Below, in pieces: positions 7,944 through 16,243 of a stretch of 35,984 nucleotides of DNA (within the stretch, counting starts at the first letter, position 1; every line of letters starts with the position of its first letter). The translations under genes and the position numbers were made by a program. Origin of the DNA: a virus; the IMG/VR virus record IMGVR_UViG_3300028920_000170, positions 1 through 35,984 of that record; one strand, 5' to 3'. A model generated the notes under the pieces. It was not told the DNA's origin and did no database searches. It saw only the letters and a program-made list of their open reading frames with translations.

Positions 7944-8411
7944 ATGAGCACGTATAAAATTACAAATATTACGAACAGTCTTGATAAACGTAATGTGAAA
8001 TATAATACAACACTTGGTGTTGTTTATGTAGATGGAATGGAAAAAAAATTAATTAACATAAAACCAAATGAAACGATATTTATAACAATACCGTCATTAC
8101 CACTATCAGTACAACGATTAAGAGTTAAAAATCTTGTGTCAGTAATGGAAATTGATTCAAATGAATTGAATAAATTGATTAATGAAACAAAACCAAAAAT
8201 GGTTAAAACGGTTAAGTCTTCGGAATTAAAACAAAGATTTGATGAAAAGAACAAATCAAGTGAAAAGAACAAATCAAGTGAAAAAAACAAATCAAGTGAA
8301 AAAAACAAATCAAGTGAAAAAGAAAGTACATCATCATATAGTAAAAGAAAAACAAAAAAAGATGATGATATAAAAAAAAATGAAGAAACAACAATTGAAA
8401 ATATAGAATAA
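7944..8411 (+). CDS. Unknown protein with lysine/serine repeat tail
   Basis: 155 residues. The first 95 residues form a compact, beta-rich unit (MSTYKITNITNS, then LINIKPNETIFITIP) with no recognised family; small phage virion proteins can look like this. Residues 101-126 are four perfect copies of EKNKSS plus a partial fifth, followed by a lysine-rich and then acidic C-terminus (ENIE). The tail is low-complexity and probably disordered. The gene ends 20 bases before a strong terminator and closes the accessory operon. A packaged or DNA-bound protein is possible but unsupported. Confidence 0.65.
   Translation: MSTYKITNITNSLDKRNVKYNTTLGVVYVDGMEKKLINIKPNETIFITIPSLPLSVQRLRVKNLVSVMEIDSNELNKLINETKPKMVKTVKSSELKQRFDEKNKSSEKNKSSEKNKSSEKNKSSEKESTSSYSKRKTKKDDDIKKNEETTIENIE
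8244..8321 (+). repeat. 18-bp in-frame tandem repeat (EKNKSS x4)
   Basis: Four 18-base units at 8244-8261, 8262-8279, 8280-8297 and 8298-8315 are followed by a 6-base partial unit. Units 1-2 read GAAAAGAACAAATCAAGT; units 3-4 differ by one base. Because length is a multiple of three, gain or loss of units keeps the frame open. Confidence 0.95.
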
Positions 8412-8430
8412 TTATTTTATTCTTCGTATA

Positions 8431-8470
8431 AAAAGTCAATCATAATAAAAAATGATTGACTTTTTTTTTA
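8431..8470 (+). terminator. Intrinsic terminator closing the accessory operon
   Basis: A 10-bp perfect stem, AGTCAATCAT (8434-8443) with ATGATTGACT (8452-8461), has an A-rich 8-base loop and is followed by a run of eight or more T. It lies 20 bases after the stop of the preceding gene and before the GTATTTAT motif at 8508. Confidence 0.9.
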
Positions 8471-8507
8471 TTTTCTTTTATGTTTGGTTTTTTTATATTA
8501 TTTTTAC

Positions 8508-8515
8508 GTATTTAT
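8508..8515 (+). promoter_or_regulatory. Putative late promoter before glycosyltransferase
   Basis: GTATTTAT (extended GTATTTATA) lies 48 bases before the ATG at 8556, after the terminator at 8431-8470. The intervening leader is very AT-rich (TTTATAATATTTTATAAAC) and longer than at most other copies. Confidence 0.65.
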
Positions 8516-8555
8516 AATTAATTACATTATTTTATAATATTTTATAAACAAAAGT

Positions 8556-9938
8556 ATGGACGGAAAAATTAGAATTCTATTTTACAATCTTGATGGTGCT
8601 GGAGTTAATTACTTCAGAACACTAACTCCTGCAATGGAAATTGAAAGAAATCATTCAGATGAATTTCATGTGGAAATCAATCCACAAATTGATTTCAATG
8701 ACCCAAATGTTGTCGATTATTTAAAAACATTTCATATTATACATTATCATCGTCAATTTCTTGGTGATACAAAACAAATGTTAAATCTTGCAAATGAGTT
8801 ACGAAAATCAGGCACGCAATTAATTGTGGATATTGATGATTACTGGCATTTACATAAACAACACCCGTTTTATGGTTTAAGTCTGGAAAGAAAATTACAC
8901 ATACCAATTATTGAAAACCTAAAAATTGCTGATTATGTAACAACAACAACTGATATATTTGCTGAAGAAATTCGAAAAATTACTGGAAAAGATAATGTTG
9001 GTGTTTTTTATAACTCAATTGACCCAATATGGATGAAACAGTTTCAAAATAATTGGAAACCCGACCCAGATGGTCGTGTTAGAATAACATATATGGCGGG
9101 TTCATCACACATGGGTGATGTACAACAATTAGAGGGTGTAATTAATGTTCTTTCAAACGATTGGGAATTAAAAGATAAATTTAAAGTAATTGTTGCTGGT
9201 TGGGATACCGAGGGTAATACAACGGATATTACATTTAATCAAGATTTTGGTGATGAACTACAAAAAAAGGGTTTGTGGACTGCAGAAATGGTTAAAGCAA
9301 TTAATAATTCAAGGGGTAATGTAGATATGTTACCTAATTTACCAGAAGACATTAAAAACAAGTATCGTGGTAAAGTATTTAATCAACAACAACGAGATAT
9401 TAAATCAGAAGAAAGCGTATATTACATATATGAAAAATTATTGACTGATAATCATAAAATGATTAAAAATCAAGATTATCTTCAATGGTTAATGAATTTC
9501 GAAAGAAATGTTAAGTACGATAATGAGGGAAATTATGCAAGACGTTGGACACAAAAAGCAAATATTTATGCACAGGTATTAGATGAAACCGATATTGTAA
9601 TTGCACCACTTGCTGACAATACTTTCAATAGAATGAAATCTAATCTAAAACAGGTTGAATGTTGGAGTAGAAAACTTCCTATTGTATGTAGTGATATTCC
9701 ACCATATAATGTACACGGTAGACATATGGAAAATTGTGTATTAATACCTACGGTAAAAAATGCACATAAATATTGGCAAAAAAATCTAAAAAAATTAATA
9801 TTAGATGCCGACCTTAGAAAAAAATTGGGTGAGCAACTATATGAAGATTTTAAAGAAGAATATAATCTTGCTAATGTTACAAAAAAACGTATTGAATTCT
9901 ATAAAAACGTTGTAGCAAAAACATTACATGTAGTTTAA
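8556..9938 (+). CDS. GT-B fold glycosyltransferase
   Basis: 460 residues with the two-domain layout of GT4-like enzymes. The N-terminal half begins with the Rossmann strand IRILFYNLDGAGVNYFR, followed by IVDIDDYW and a YNSIDP hinge. The second domain starts at about residue 172 (VRITYMAGSSHMGD) and ends with the nucleotide-sugar site region PLADNTFNRMKSNLKQVE, then IVCSDIPPYN. A stretch of about 100 residues between these (near 235-340) is longer than usual and unrecognised. Such enzymes transfer a sugar from a nucleotide donor; the acceptor could be virion protein, phage DNA or host surface glycan. It is the first gene of a late-type operon that runs to 12382, so a virion target is a reasonable inference. 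Confidence 0.85.
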   Translation: MDGKIRILFYNLDGAGVNYFRTLTPAMEIERNHSDEFHVEINPQIDFNDPNVVDYLKTFHIIHYHRQFLGDTKQMLNLANELRKSGTQLIVDIDDYWHLHKQHPFYGLSLERKLHIPIIENLKIADYVTTTTDIFAEEIRKITGKDNVGVFYNSIDPIWMKQFQNNWKPDPDGRVRITYMAGSSHMGDVQQLEGVINVLSNDWELKDKFKVIVAGWDTEGNTTDITFNQDFGDELQKKGLWTAEMVKAINNSRGNVDMLPNLPEDIKNKYRGKVFNQQQRDIKSEESVYYIYEKLLTDNHKMIKNQDYLQWLMNFERNVKYDNEGNYARRWTQKANIYAQVLDETDIVIAPLADNTFNRMKSNLKQVECWSRKLPIVCSDIPPYNVHGRHMENCVLIPTVKNAHKYWQKNLKKLILDADLRKKLGEQLYEDFKEEYNLANVTKKRIEFYKNVVAKTLHVV

Positions 9939-9949
9939 AATTTAAAACA

Positions 9950-10471
9950 ATGAGTGAAAAAAAGAAAAAATATTCTGTTAATTATCAAGGTAATTTATAT
10001 CAGGGTGATTTAAATTTGTTGCGTAAATTTCTTGAAAGTAGGAACAAACAAAATGAGTCTAATAATATCGATGAAACATCAAATTCTTCATCTTTTTTAA
10101 ATGAATTAAACAAATCGTGGAAAAAGAAAAATAAGAAGAAAGGAAAAAAGAAACATAAAAAAACATGTGCAAATGTTGAAGAAAACCCCACAATAAAAAA
10201 TAAAATTTCAGATAATATAAGCAGAGCAGTTATGATTAATAAAGCATTATTAAAAAAAGATGCTGATGCTCAAAAAGCGTGGAAAGAAGAATATTTCAAT
10301 GGTTTGTTTTTTGAATTTAAAAATTTTGTAATGAAATATAATGAGGGATTACAATTTAAAGAACAAGAATTGATTAAACAAATTAATTACTTAGAACTTC
10401 AGGTAAAGGAATATGAAAATAAGTTGAAAGATTTAAAACAACTTGATGAAATATTGAAAAAATATGCGTAG
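9950..10471 (+). CDS. Unknown lysine-rich coiled-coil protein
   Basis: 173 residues. It opens with MSEKKKKYSVNYQGNLY, has a strongly basic low-complexity patch at about 58-70 (KKKNKKKGKKKHKK) and ends in a coiled coil from about residue 120 to 172. The basic patch suggests nucleic-acid or surface binding; nothing identifies a family. It starts 11 bases after the glycosyltransferase and overlaps the next gene by 8 bases (ATGCGTAG), so it is likely co-translated with it. Confidence 0.7.
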   Translation: MSEKKKKYSVNYQGNLYQGDLNLLRKFLESRNKQNESNNIDETSNSSSFLNELNKSWKKKNKKKGKKKHKKTCANVEENPTIKNKISDNISRAVMINKALLKKDADAQKAWKEEYFNGLFFEFKNFVMKYNEGLQFKEQELIKQINYLELQVKEYENKLKDLKQLDEILKKYA

Positions 10472-11480
10472 ATTTTTTGAAAACATAATTCTTTGGATAT
10501 ATATTAAAATTCATAGCATTTTTATTAATATTAGCATTGCTTTATATAATACTGAACAAGAAATTCTTAAAGCCGACCCTAATATTAATGATGAGGGTAG
10601 TAAAAAAGTTACTCGTAAAAGACATAGAAATCAACTACTTGAAAAATTTTATGCTGGTCAACGGGATGAAAAATATGTTCAAGACTACTATGAATTATTA
10701 AAAAAAGCCGATAAGTTTATTAGAAAATCAACAGCACATCAAATTGCTGTTGCTGCGGATAAACATTTGCGTTTTGAAGGTCAAGATTATTCAAATAGTA
10801 ATGGTATTGAAGTAAAGGATAAATATGGTAGACGTTATTCACATTTTGGTTTCTTTGATGATAATCATAAACATGCAGGTAAGACATTGGGTGAAGTACT
10901 TGAACTGGAAATGAAAGAAAGACGAACAAATGACGATGAATATGAATTATTATATATATTCAACAATAAACCAATTGAAGCAGGATTGTCAAAAATATTT
11001 GATATTACAAAAAAAACTGGAAATACTACCGTTGAAGGTGTGGAAGAAGGAAGTTATAGACATGGTAATGTTATAATTTCACATGTTAGTGAATTTGTTG
11101 AAAACGATGAACGTGAAATTATTGATGTGTGGAATAAGTCAAAGCAATTTGTATTTCCAATTAAAGCATATCGTGAAGAAGAAAATATTGTAAATAAAAT
11201 TGAGGAATTAACTGAATATCTACATGTTAAAAAAATAGCATTTGAAGTAAGACAATTAGAATTTTTCATACCATTAAAATTTAAAACCGAAAATATTGAA
11301 AATAATTCTAAAATATTTGAGGAAATTACAAAAATTAAATCTATCTTTGTTCGGGATGAGTATGGTGAATGGATTAGTTTTAATGTTGGAAATTTTATAA
11401 AAAGAATAAATTATAACAATACACATGAAGTTTGGAAATTCGAAGGATTTGAAATGGAAAGTGTTAATTTTAAAATGTAA
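10464..11480 (+). CDS. Unknown protein with N-terminal hydrophobic segment
   Basis: 338 residues. The first 28 residues are hydrophobic (FFENIILWIYIKIHSIFI) and could be a membrane anchor or an amphipathic helix, followed by a basic helical region (KKVTRKRHRNQLLEKFYAGQ). The rest mixes alpha and beta with no family I recognise; residues 240-338 are beta-rich. Its ATG lies within the end of the preceding gene, an arrangement that supports both frames being real. As part of a unit between a glycosyltransferase and baseplate genes, a role in virion assembly is plausible but not shown. Confidence 0.7.
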   Translation: MRRFFENIILWIYIKIHSIFINISIALYNTEQEILKADPNINDEGSKKVTRKRHRNQLLEKFYAGQRDEKYVQDYYELLKKADKFIRKSTAHQIAVAADKHLRFEGQDYSNSNGIEVKDKYGRRYSHFGFFDDNHKHAGKTLGEVLELEMKERRTNDDEYELLYIFNNKPIEAGLSKIFDITKKTGNTTVEGVEEGSYRHGNVIISHVSEFVENDEREIIDVWNKSKQFVFPIKAYREEENIVNKIEELTEYLHVKKIAFEVRQLEFFIPLKFKTENIENNSKIFEEITKIKSIFVRDEYGEWISFNVGNFIKRINYNNTHEVWKFEGFEMESVNFKM

Positions 11481-11486
11481 AATAAA

Positions 11487-11909
11487 ATGAGTTCAGAATT
11501 TTTAAAAAATTTAAAAAACGCTGTTGAAGCAGGTGATTTTAATTCAGAAGCAGCAAAAAAAATTAATGAAATTAGTGATTTGGCTGAAACAAAAACTGCT
11601 GCAGAATCTGAGGAAGCATTAAATAAACGATTAGAATCTGCTGGAATGAAAATTCTTACAGATGATGATATTAATTTAAACACACAGTTTGAAGAAAAAA
11701 TGGAAAAAATTAAAAAACAAGATGAGGTTAACAAAGTTTTAGCAACACTAATTGAAATTGAGGATATGGTGAAAGCCAGTATTGATGATATGCTATCACA
11801 TGTTAATGAAATTGAAAATAAATTTGATAAAGAATTTGAAATCGAAAACCCAATATTTGGTGATTTAAGTCTTAAGATTGAAGAAATAAAAAACAAGTAT
11901 AAACAATAA
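11487..11909 (+). CDS. Unknown acidic helical protein
   Basis: 140 residues, nearly all predicted helix with heptad-like spacing, and acidic overall (MEKIKKQDEVNKVLATLIE, then a run through EIENKFDKEFEIEN). It has no cysteine and no recognisable motif. Small acidic helical proteins next to baseplate genes are often assembly chaperones in T4-like phages, but there is no sequence match here to make that call. It starts 6 bases after the preceding stop and is followed 11 bases later by the next gene. Confidence 0.7.
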   Translation: MSSEFLKNLKNAVEAGDFNSEAAKKINEISDLAETKTAAESEEALNKRLESAGMKILTDDDINLNTQFEEKMEKIKKQDEVNKVLATLIEIEDMVKASIDDMLSHVNEIENKFDKEFEIENPIFGDLSLKIEEIKNKYKQ

Positions 11910-11920
11910 ATTTAATAATT

Positions 11921-12382
11921 ATGGCAAAAATTGAAAAAGCGTCAGAAGACGTAGTAAAACTATTTAGTGAGATTAGAGATAAATCAACAATTCCATATTG
12001 GATTCAATTTGAAGTTTTCTGTAATAATAAGCAGAAAGAACTTTATAAAATTGTAAAAACAAATGATATTGTTGAAATATTGACTGATGGTGTTAATTTT
12101 GCAGTTGTTTTTAATGAAGAGATTTTTGACCAATTACCTGATGACATGCAAGAAATGGCAATTGTTGAGTGCTTGGCAGGAGTATCTGTTAGTGAAAGTG
12201 ATGCAGTATCATTAGAAAAACCAAATTTTAACACACATACTGGTGTATTACAAAAATATGGTCATGAATCAATAATTGTACTACATGAGTCGATTGAAAG
12301 CCTTTTCACTGAAAAAAAACAACGTGAAGATGAAGAAAAAGCGAGAACCAAAGGTAAGCGAGGTAGAAAACCAAAACAATAG
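11921..12382 (+). CDS. Unknown protein with basic AT-hook-like tail
   Basis: 153 residues. The core (about 15-115) contains IVEILTDGVNFAVVFNEEIF followed by a helix where small phage metallopeptidases would carry HExxH; here the segment reads MAIVECLAGVSV, so no zinc site is present. This resemblance is weak and may be chance. The C-terminus is highly charged and ends RTKGKRGRKPKQ, whose RGRKP core is like an AT-hook minor-groove binder. It is the last gene of its operon, 20 bases before a terminator. Function unknown. Confidence 0.7.
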   Translation: MAKIEKASEDVVKLFSEIRDKSTIPYWIQFEVFCNNKQKELYKIVKTNDIVEILTDGVNFAVVFNEEIFDQLPDDMQEMAIVECLAGVSVSESDAVSLEKPNFNTHTGVLQKYGHESIIVLHESIESLFTEKKQREDEEKARTKGKRGRKPKQ

Positions 12383-12395
12383 TTGGTGTAATTAA

Positions 12396-12427
12396 ACAAA
12401 AATCCAGATAATTATCTGGATTTTTTT
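12396..12427 (+). terminator. Intrinsic terminator before the baseplate operon
   Basis: A perfect inverted repeat, AATCCAGATA (12401-12410) with TATCTGGATT (12413-12422), is bracketed by AACAAAA before and TTTTTTTGTT after. Because the two arms are nearly contiguous, the real loop probably opens to AATT or more. The next late-type motif is at 12436. Confidence 0.88.
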
Positions 12428-12435
12428 GTTTATGA

Positions 12436-12443
12436 GTATTTAT
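12436..12443 (+). promoter_or_regulatory. Putative late promoter before baseplate genes
   Basis: GTATTTAT (extended GTATTTATA) lies 9 bases after the terminator T-run and 22 bases before the gp25-like start codon at 12458. This is one of the cleanest terminator-motif-gene arrangements in the window. Confidence 0.7.
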
Positions 12444-12457
12444 AGAAAATTAAAAAG

Positions 12458-12856
12458 ATGAAATCATATAACATTACATATCCACTTAAAGATAATTCAG
12501 TAACCAATGAATTTCTTGGAACAAATGTAATTACAAAAGACTCATATAGTTCAAATTTAATACTTTTATTACTAACACAAGTAGGTGAAAGATACTATAA
12601 TCCAGAATATGGTACTAATTTATTAAAATATGTATTTGAACCAAACGATGCCTTAACATCATCAGAAGTCGAAAAGGAAATTAAAGATATGGTTTCGAAA
12701 TATATTCCTGAATTAAGTATAACATCAGTAACTTTTGATTGGGGAACTGATGATGAAGGTAGTGTAATTTCAGACAATCAATTAAACGTAAATGTTAAAT
12801 TTGTTTATCGAGAAGGATATTACAATGAAGAAGGAAACATTAATATTAAATTTTAA
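12458..12856 (+). CDS. 25: Baseplate wedge protein, gp25 (GPW/gp25) family
   Basis: 132 residues, the usual length for this family. The diagnostic segment is at residues 36-64: LLLLTQVGERYYNPEYGTNL followed by KYVFEPND, matching the conserved LLT-x-GER-x3-P-x-YG-x2-L-x3-LFEP pattern of T4 gp25 and phage P2 gpW. In contractile tails and related injection machines, this protein joins the baseplate wedge to the sheath-proximal ring. It is directly followed (10 bases) by the gp6/baseplate-J homologue, as in many contractile-tail gene clusters. It has a late-type motif 22 bases upstream. Confidence 0.95.
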   Translation: MKSYNITYPLKDNSVTNEFLGTNVITKDSYSSNLILLLLTQVGERYYNPEYGTNLLKYVFEPNDALTSSEVEKEIKDMVSKYIPELSITSVTFDWGTDDEGSVISDNQLNVNVKFVYREGYYNEEGNINIKF

Positions 12857-12866
12857 TAACTAACCT

Positions 12867-14705
12867 ATGGCAGAAAAAAGTAATGTAATAAAATATGGTA
12901 GTAGAACATTTGGTGAAATTCGTGAAGATTTAATTGCACTAATAAAACAATCATATCCTGAAGTATTAAATGATTTTAGTGATTCTAGTGTTGGAGCAAT
13001 GCTAATTGATTTAAATGCGGGTGTTACTAATAATTTGGCTATCAATACAGATAGAGTGTTTCAAGAAACCCAATTAGAATTTGCACAACAAAAATCTTCA
13101 ATATTGAATATAGCAAAAAATATGGGGTTCAATATTCCACCTAAAAGACCATCGGTTACTGTTGCTGATTTTACCGTGGTAGTTCCTGTACTTGGAAATA
13201 AACCAGATTCGAGTTATTATCCAGTTTTAGAAGCAGGTGCACAGGTTTTAGGTGGTGGTAAAATTTTCGAAACCCAAAATAATATTGATTGGAATTCTCC
13301 AATGAGTAATTTGGGTGACCCAAATCGTAAAATTGTACCTAATTTAAATTCTAACGGTATTATTGAAAGTTATAACGTAACAAAACGTGAAGTTGTATAT
13401 AATGGTAATTCAAATATATATAAAAGAATAATTAATTCAGGTGATGTAATACCATTTTTTTCAATAACACTTCCAGACCCAGACGTTATTGAAATTGATA
13501 GTGTTATTTTATTGGAAGGTACTAATAATAGTACTCCTGATAATAGTTTGTTTTATAATCCAGAATATAGATATTATGAGGTTGATTATTTGGCACAGCA
13601 ACGTGTTTTTATTGAAGACACCACAAATAGTTCAAATAGTGATTCACAAGGAATTAAGGCTGCTAGATGGATTGATGTTACAAAAAAATTTATTAAAGAA
13701 TATACATCAAAAGGTTATTGTAAATTAACGTTTGGTTCAGGTGATTCAGATGTAAATGCGTTTAAAGACGGATTCTTAAAAGAGGGTGTTAGTAATAGAT
13801 ATTTTCTTGAAAATTTTTTAAATAATACTGCACTTGGTGAAAAATTGAAAGCAGGTTATACATTATATGTTAAATATAGAACAGGTGGTGGAAGTAACTC
13901 TAATATTGGTACTGATGTACTAACAAGAATGGGAACTTATAAATTATCAGTAAATGGTGCGAGACAAGATTATAACCGTGATGTGCAAAGAAGTATTACA
14001 GTAACAAATCCAATTCCAGCAATTGGTGGAAATGATGGGTTGAGTGTTGAACAAATTAGACAATTAATAAAATACAATTATTCTAGTCAGTTTAGGGATG
14101 TTACATTAACAGACTATGTTTTACAGATATATAAAATGCCTGGTCGATTTGGTTCACCATTTAGAGCAAACGCATATAAGTTAAATAATAAGGTTGTTAT
14201 ACCAGTATTGGATATTGGTTCAGATGGAAAACTATCAAATACGAGTAATTCAATATTAAAGGAAAATATTGCTGAATATCTCAGTCAATATAGAATGATT
14301 AACGATTACATTGAAATTAAAGACGGTAAAATATTTAATTTAGCCTTTGAAGTTGATGTTTTTGTTGAAAATATTGCAGATAATCAAATTGCAAACGGTA
14401 TTATAACAACAATAAAAAACTATTTGGATATTAATAGTCATGAAATGAATGAAGATATTTTTATTGGTAAATTACAAACACAAATATTAGAGGTAAGTGG
14501 TGTTATTAATATCGTGGGTATTAAGGTTTTTAATAAAGTGGGTGGAAATTATTCCAACAATACTATTGCACAAGGAATTGTTGATAATAGTACTGGTGAA
14601 ATACTATTAACAAATAATACAATATATTCATTACCAGATTCAATGTTTGAGATTAAATATCCTGAAAAAGATATTAAAGTATTGTTAAGAAAAAAGGTTG
14701 GTTAA
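12867..14705 (+). CDS. 6: Baseplate wedge protein, gp6/baseplate-J family
   Basis: 612 residues, comparable with T4 gp6. The N-terminus has the typical helical start (FGEIREDLIALIKQSYPEV, then FSDSSVGAMLIDLNAG and QQKSSILNIAKNMGF), which in this family precedes the beta-rich core. Family members form the inner ring of the baseplate and drive its change from hexagon to star on host contact. The C-terminal half (GVINIVGIKVFN, then ITNNTIYSLPDSMFEIKYP) fits the gp6 dimerisation region. It shares one base with the next gene (TAATG) and follows gp25, so the wedge operon is intact. Confidence 0.93.
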   Translation: MAEKSNVIKYGSRTFGEIREDLIALIKQSYPEVLNDFSDSSVGAMLIDLNAGVTNNLAINTDRVFQETQLEFAQQKSSILNIAKNMGFNIPPKRPSVTVADFTVVVPVLGNKPDSSYYPVLEAGAQVLGGGKIFETQNNIDWNSPMSNLGDPNRKIVPNLNSNGIIESYNVTKREVVYNGNSNIYKRIINSGDVIPFFSITLPDPDVIEIDSVILLEGTNNSTPDNSLFYNPEYRYYEVDYLAQQRVFIEDTTNSSNSDSQGIKAARWIDVTKKFIKEYTSKGYCKLTFGSGDSDVNAFKDGFLKEGVSNRYFLENFLNNTALGEKLKAGYTLYVKYRTGGGSNSNIGTDVLTRMGTYKLSVNGARQDYNRDVQRSITVTNPIPAIGGNDGLSVEQIRQLIKYNYSSQFRDVTLTDYVLQIYKMPGRFGSPFRANAYKLNNKVVIPVLDIGSDGKLSNTSNSILKENIAEYLSQYRMINDYIEIKDGKIFNLAFEVDVFVENIADNQIANGIITTIKNYLDINSHEMNEDIFIGKLQTQILEVSGVINIVGIKVFNKVGGNYSNNTIAQGIVDNSTGEILLTNNTIYSLPDSMFEIKYPEKDIKVLLRKKVG

Positions 14706-14956
14706 TGGAAGTGATTAAAAAAACCATACTACAAGCAGTAACTACTGGTACAACAACTGGTTGTACTGGTAGTTGTCGTGTTATTATTCCCGATTTAACG
14801 AAAGTATATTACATTAAAATTTGTTTAACACAGGATACGCAAGATTGTGGTTTTTTTGATGTTTTTGAAACACCAACAAATGATTATTATTTTTATGGAA
14901 CTAATGATGTTGTGGGTATTGGAGAATTATTATTAGATGATTTTAAATTTAAATAA
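14705..14956 (+). CDS. Small unknown protein in baseplate operon
   Basis: 83 residues, beta-rich, with a threonine/glycine-rich early stretch containing two cysteines (TTGTTTGCTGSC) and two more in the middle (ICLTQDTQDCGFF). The start shares one base with the gp6-like stop codon. It may be a minor baseplate or tail component on the basis of position alone; no family is recognised. Confidence 0.65.
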   Translation: MEVIKKTILQAVTTGTTTGCTGSCRVIIPDLTKVYYIKICLTQDTQDCGFFDVFETPTNDYYFYGTNDVVGIGELLLDDFKFK

Positions 14957-14959
14957 TAC

Positions 14960-15808
14960 ATGAAATACATACATTCTGTTTGGTCACAAAAACCATTAAA
15001 TAACAATTATAATATTAATAATTTTTATTCATATTTACTAAGTGCATTATTAATAAAAAAACATGGACATAAGATTGAATTATTTTGTGATGAATCATTA
15101 AGTGAAATGTTTTCGTTAATTCCATATGATAAAATAAATATTGTTGATTTTAATGCCGATAGGATTAACCAATATTTTTGGATTTGGGGTAAAATAAAAA
15201 CACAAGAATTAATAAATGAACCATATGTTCATGTGGATGGTGATGTTTTTTTATTTAATGATATAATAAAAAATATACAAAATGATGTTATAGTACAATC
15301 ACAAGAGGATAATAAAACAATGGGTTATTCATTTGAAAATACGTATCGAAAATCATTATCACCATTAAAAAATTTTAGTTTTGGTGTTAATTGGGATAAA
15401 TATAATACTTTTGCTTATAATTGTGGTGTTGTGGGTTTTAATAATATTGAATTAAAAAATGAATACATAAAAAAAGCAAAACAAATTGTAAAAACATTAA
15501 GTTGTGACATTAAAATTAACGAATATATTAATGGGTATAGAAATATGTTAGTTGTAATAGAACAGGCATTACTTTACTATTATGTTAAAGAATATAATGT
15601 TAATCCGTTTGAGATTATACCATATGATGAAATAATAAAACATAATTATGATTGGTTTAACACAATACCAATTAAAATTGGTTATTGTCATATGTGGGGT
15701 TGTAGTAAATTTAAGAATGAAATTCTTGAGAAAATAAAATTAAATGTAAAAAAACATTTTCCTAATAATTATAAATCAATTATTAAATTTGAAAATCAAT
15801 ATAAATAA
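14960..15808 (+). CDS. GT-A-like glycosyltransferase (DUF6734-type)
   Basis: 282 residues. It opens MKYIHSVWSQKP, typical of DUF6734-type proteins, and has a DxD-type metal/nucleotide-sugar motif in EPYVHVDGDVFLF (about residues 87-99), an NCGVVGFNN segment near 153 and a late GYCHMWGCSKF segment. These are features of GT-A folds related to mannosyltransferases. The gene sits between baseplate genes in the same frame-tight operon, 3 bases after one gene and sharing a base with the next. That placement suggests it is made with, and may modify, virion proteins; the acceptor is unknown. It is the second glycosyltransferase in the window and has a different fold from the one at 8556. Confidence 0.8.
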   Translation: MKYIHSVWSQKPLNNNYNINNFYSYLLSALLIKKHGHKIELFCDESLSEMFSLIPYDKINIVDFNADRINQYFWIWGKIKTQELINEPYVHVDGDVFLFNDIIKNIQNDVIVQSQEDNKTMGYSFENTYRKSLSPLKNFSFGVNWDKYNTFAYNCGVVGFNNIELKNEYIKKAKQIVKTLSCDIKINEYINGYRNMLVVIEQALLYYYVKEYNVNPFEIIPYDEIIKHNYDWFNTIPIKIGYCHMWGCSKFKNEILEKIKLNVKKHFPNNYKSIIKFENQYK

Positions 15809-16242
15809 TGATTACTGGTAGCACAAATAATAGTAGATTAATTGAATTGAAAAAGTATAAAATCACTGATGATTTTAGTGAACAATATTTTGGTAGTGGT
15901 TCATTGTCAACTAATGGCGTTGATTATATAAATTCAATTTCTGGAATTAGTGTTACGTATTATATCAATGGTATTAAATATATTGATAACGTTACTGGTA
16001 AAACTACGACATTTTATTATGAACCACAAAACGATAGTAATAAGTTCACAAATAATTATTATTATAAAGACCCGAATAAAGAAAATATTATTGCTAGTCC
16101 AAAAATTAAGGATGATGTATTTATAGAGAGACAACAATTATCCGCATTTGATGATAATTACAAACTTCAGTTTATTAAGAATTTAGTTGAATTATCAACA
16201 TATGCAGGAGGAAAATATTTTAATATAGTTAATAATACGTAA
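15808..16242 (+). CDS. Probable baseplate-associated protein, unknown
   Basis: 144 residues, rich in tyrosine, asparagine and beta strand, as is common in tail proteins (GISVTYYINGIKYIDNVTGK, then PKIKDDVFIERQQLSAFDD). The C-terminal segment LVELSTYAGGKYFNI is helical and could be a docking element. The gene begins at an ATG sharing one base with the glycosyltransferase stop and ends one base before the next ATG. A virion role is inferred from composition and position; I do not recognise a family. Confidence 0.7.
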   Translation: MITGSTNNSRLIELKKYKITDDFSEQYFGSGSLSTNGVDYINSISGISVTYYINGIKYIDNVTGKTTTFYYEPQNDSNKFTNNYYYKDPNKENIIASPKIKDDVFIERQQLSAFDDNYKLQFIKNLVELSTYAGGKYFNIVNNT

Positions 16243-16243
16243 A

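Noticed and set aside
8244-8321. Tandem repeat as a CRISPR array
   Set aside because: Units are 18 bases, directly adjacent without spacers, and encode an in-frame peptide repeat.
11411-11896. Minus-strand ORF of 161 codons
   Set aside because: Opposite the acidic helical protein at 11487; serine/isoleucine/phenylalanine-rich composition is what an antisense frame of such a gene gives.
16117-16124. GTATTTAT inside a baseplate gene
   Set aside because: It encodes part of DDVFIER in a gene and lies 120 bases before the next start, so there is no positional support. The same holds for 29462 inside the sigma gene.
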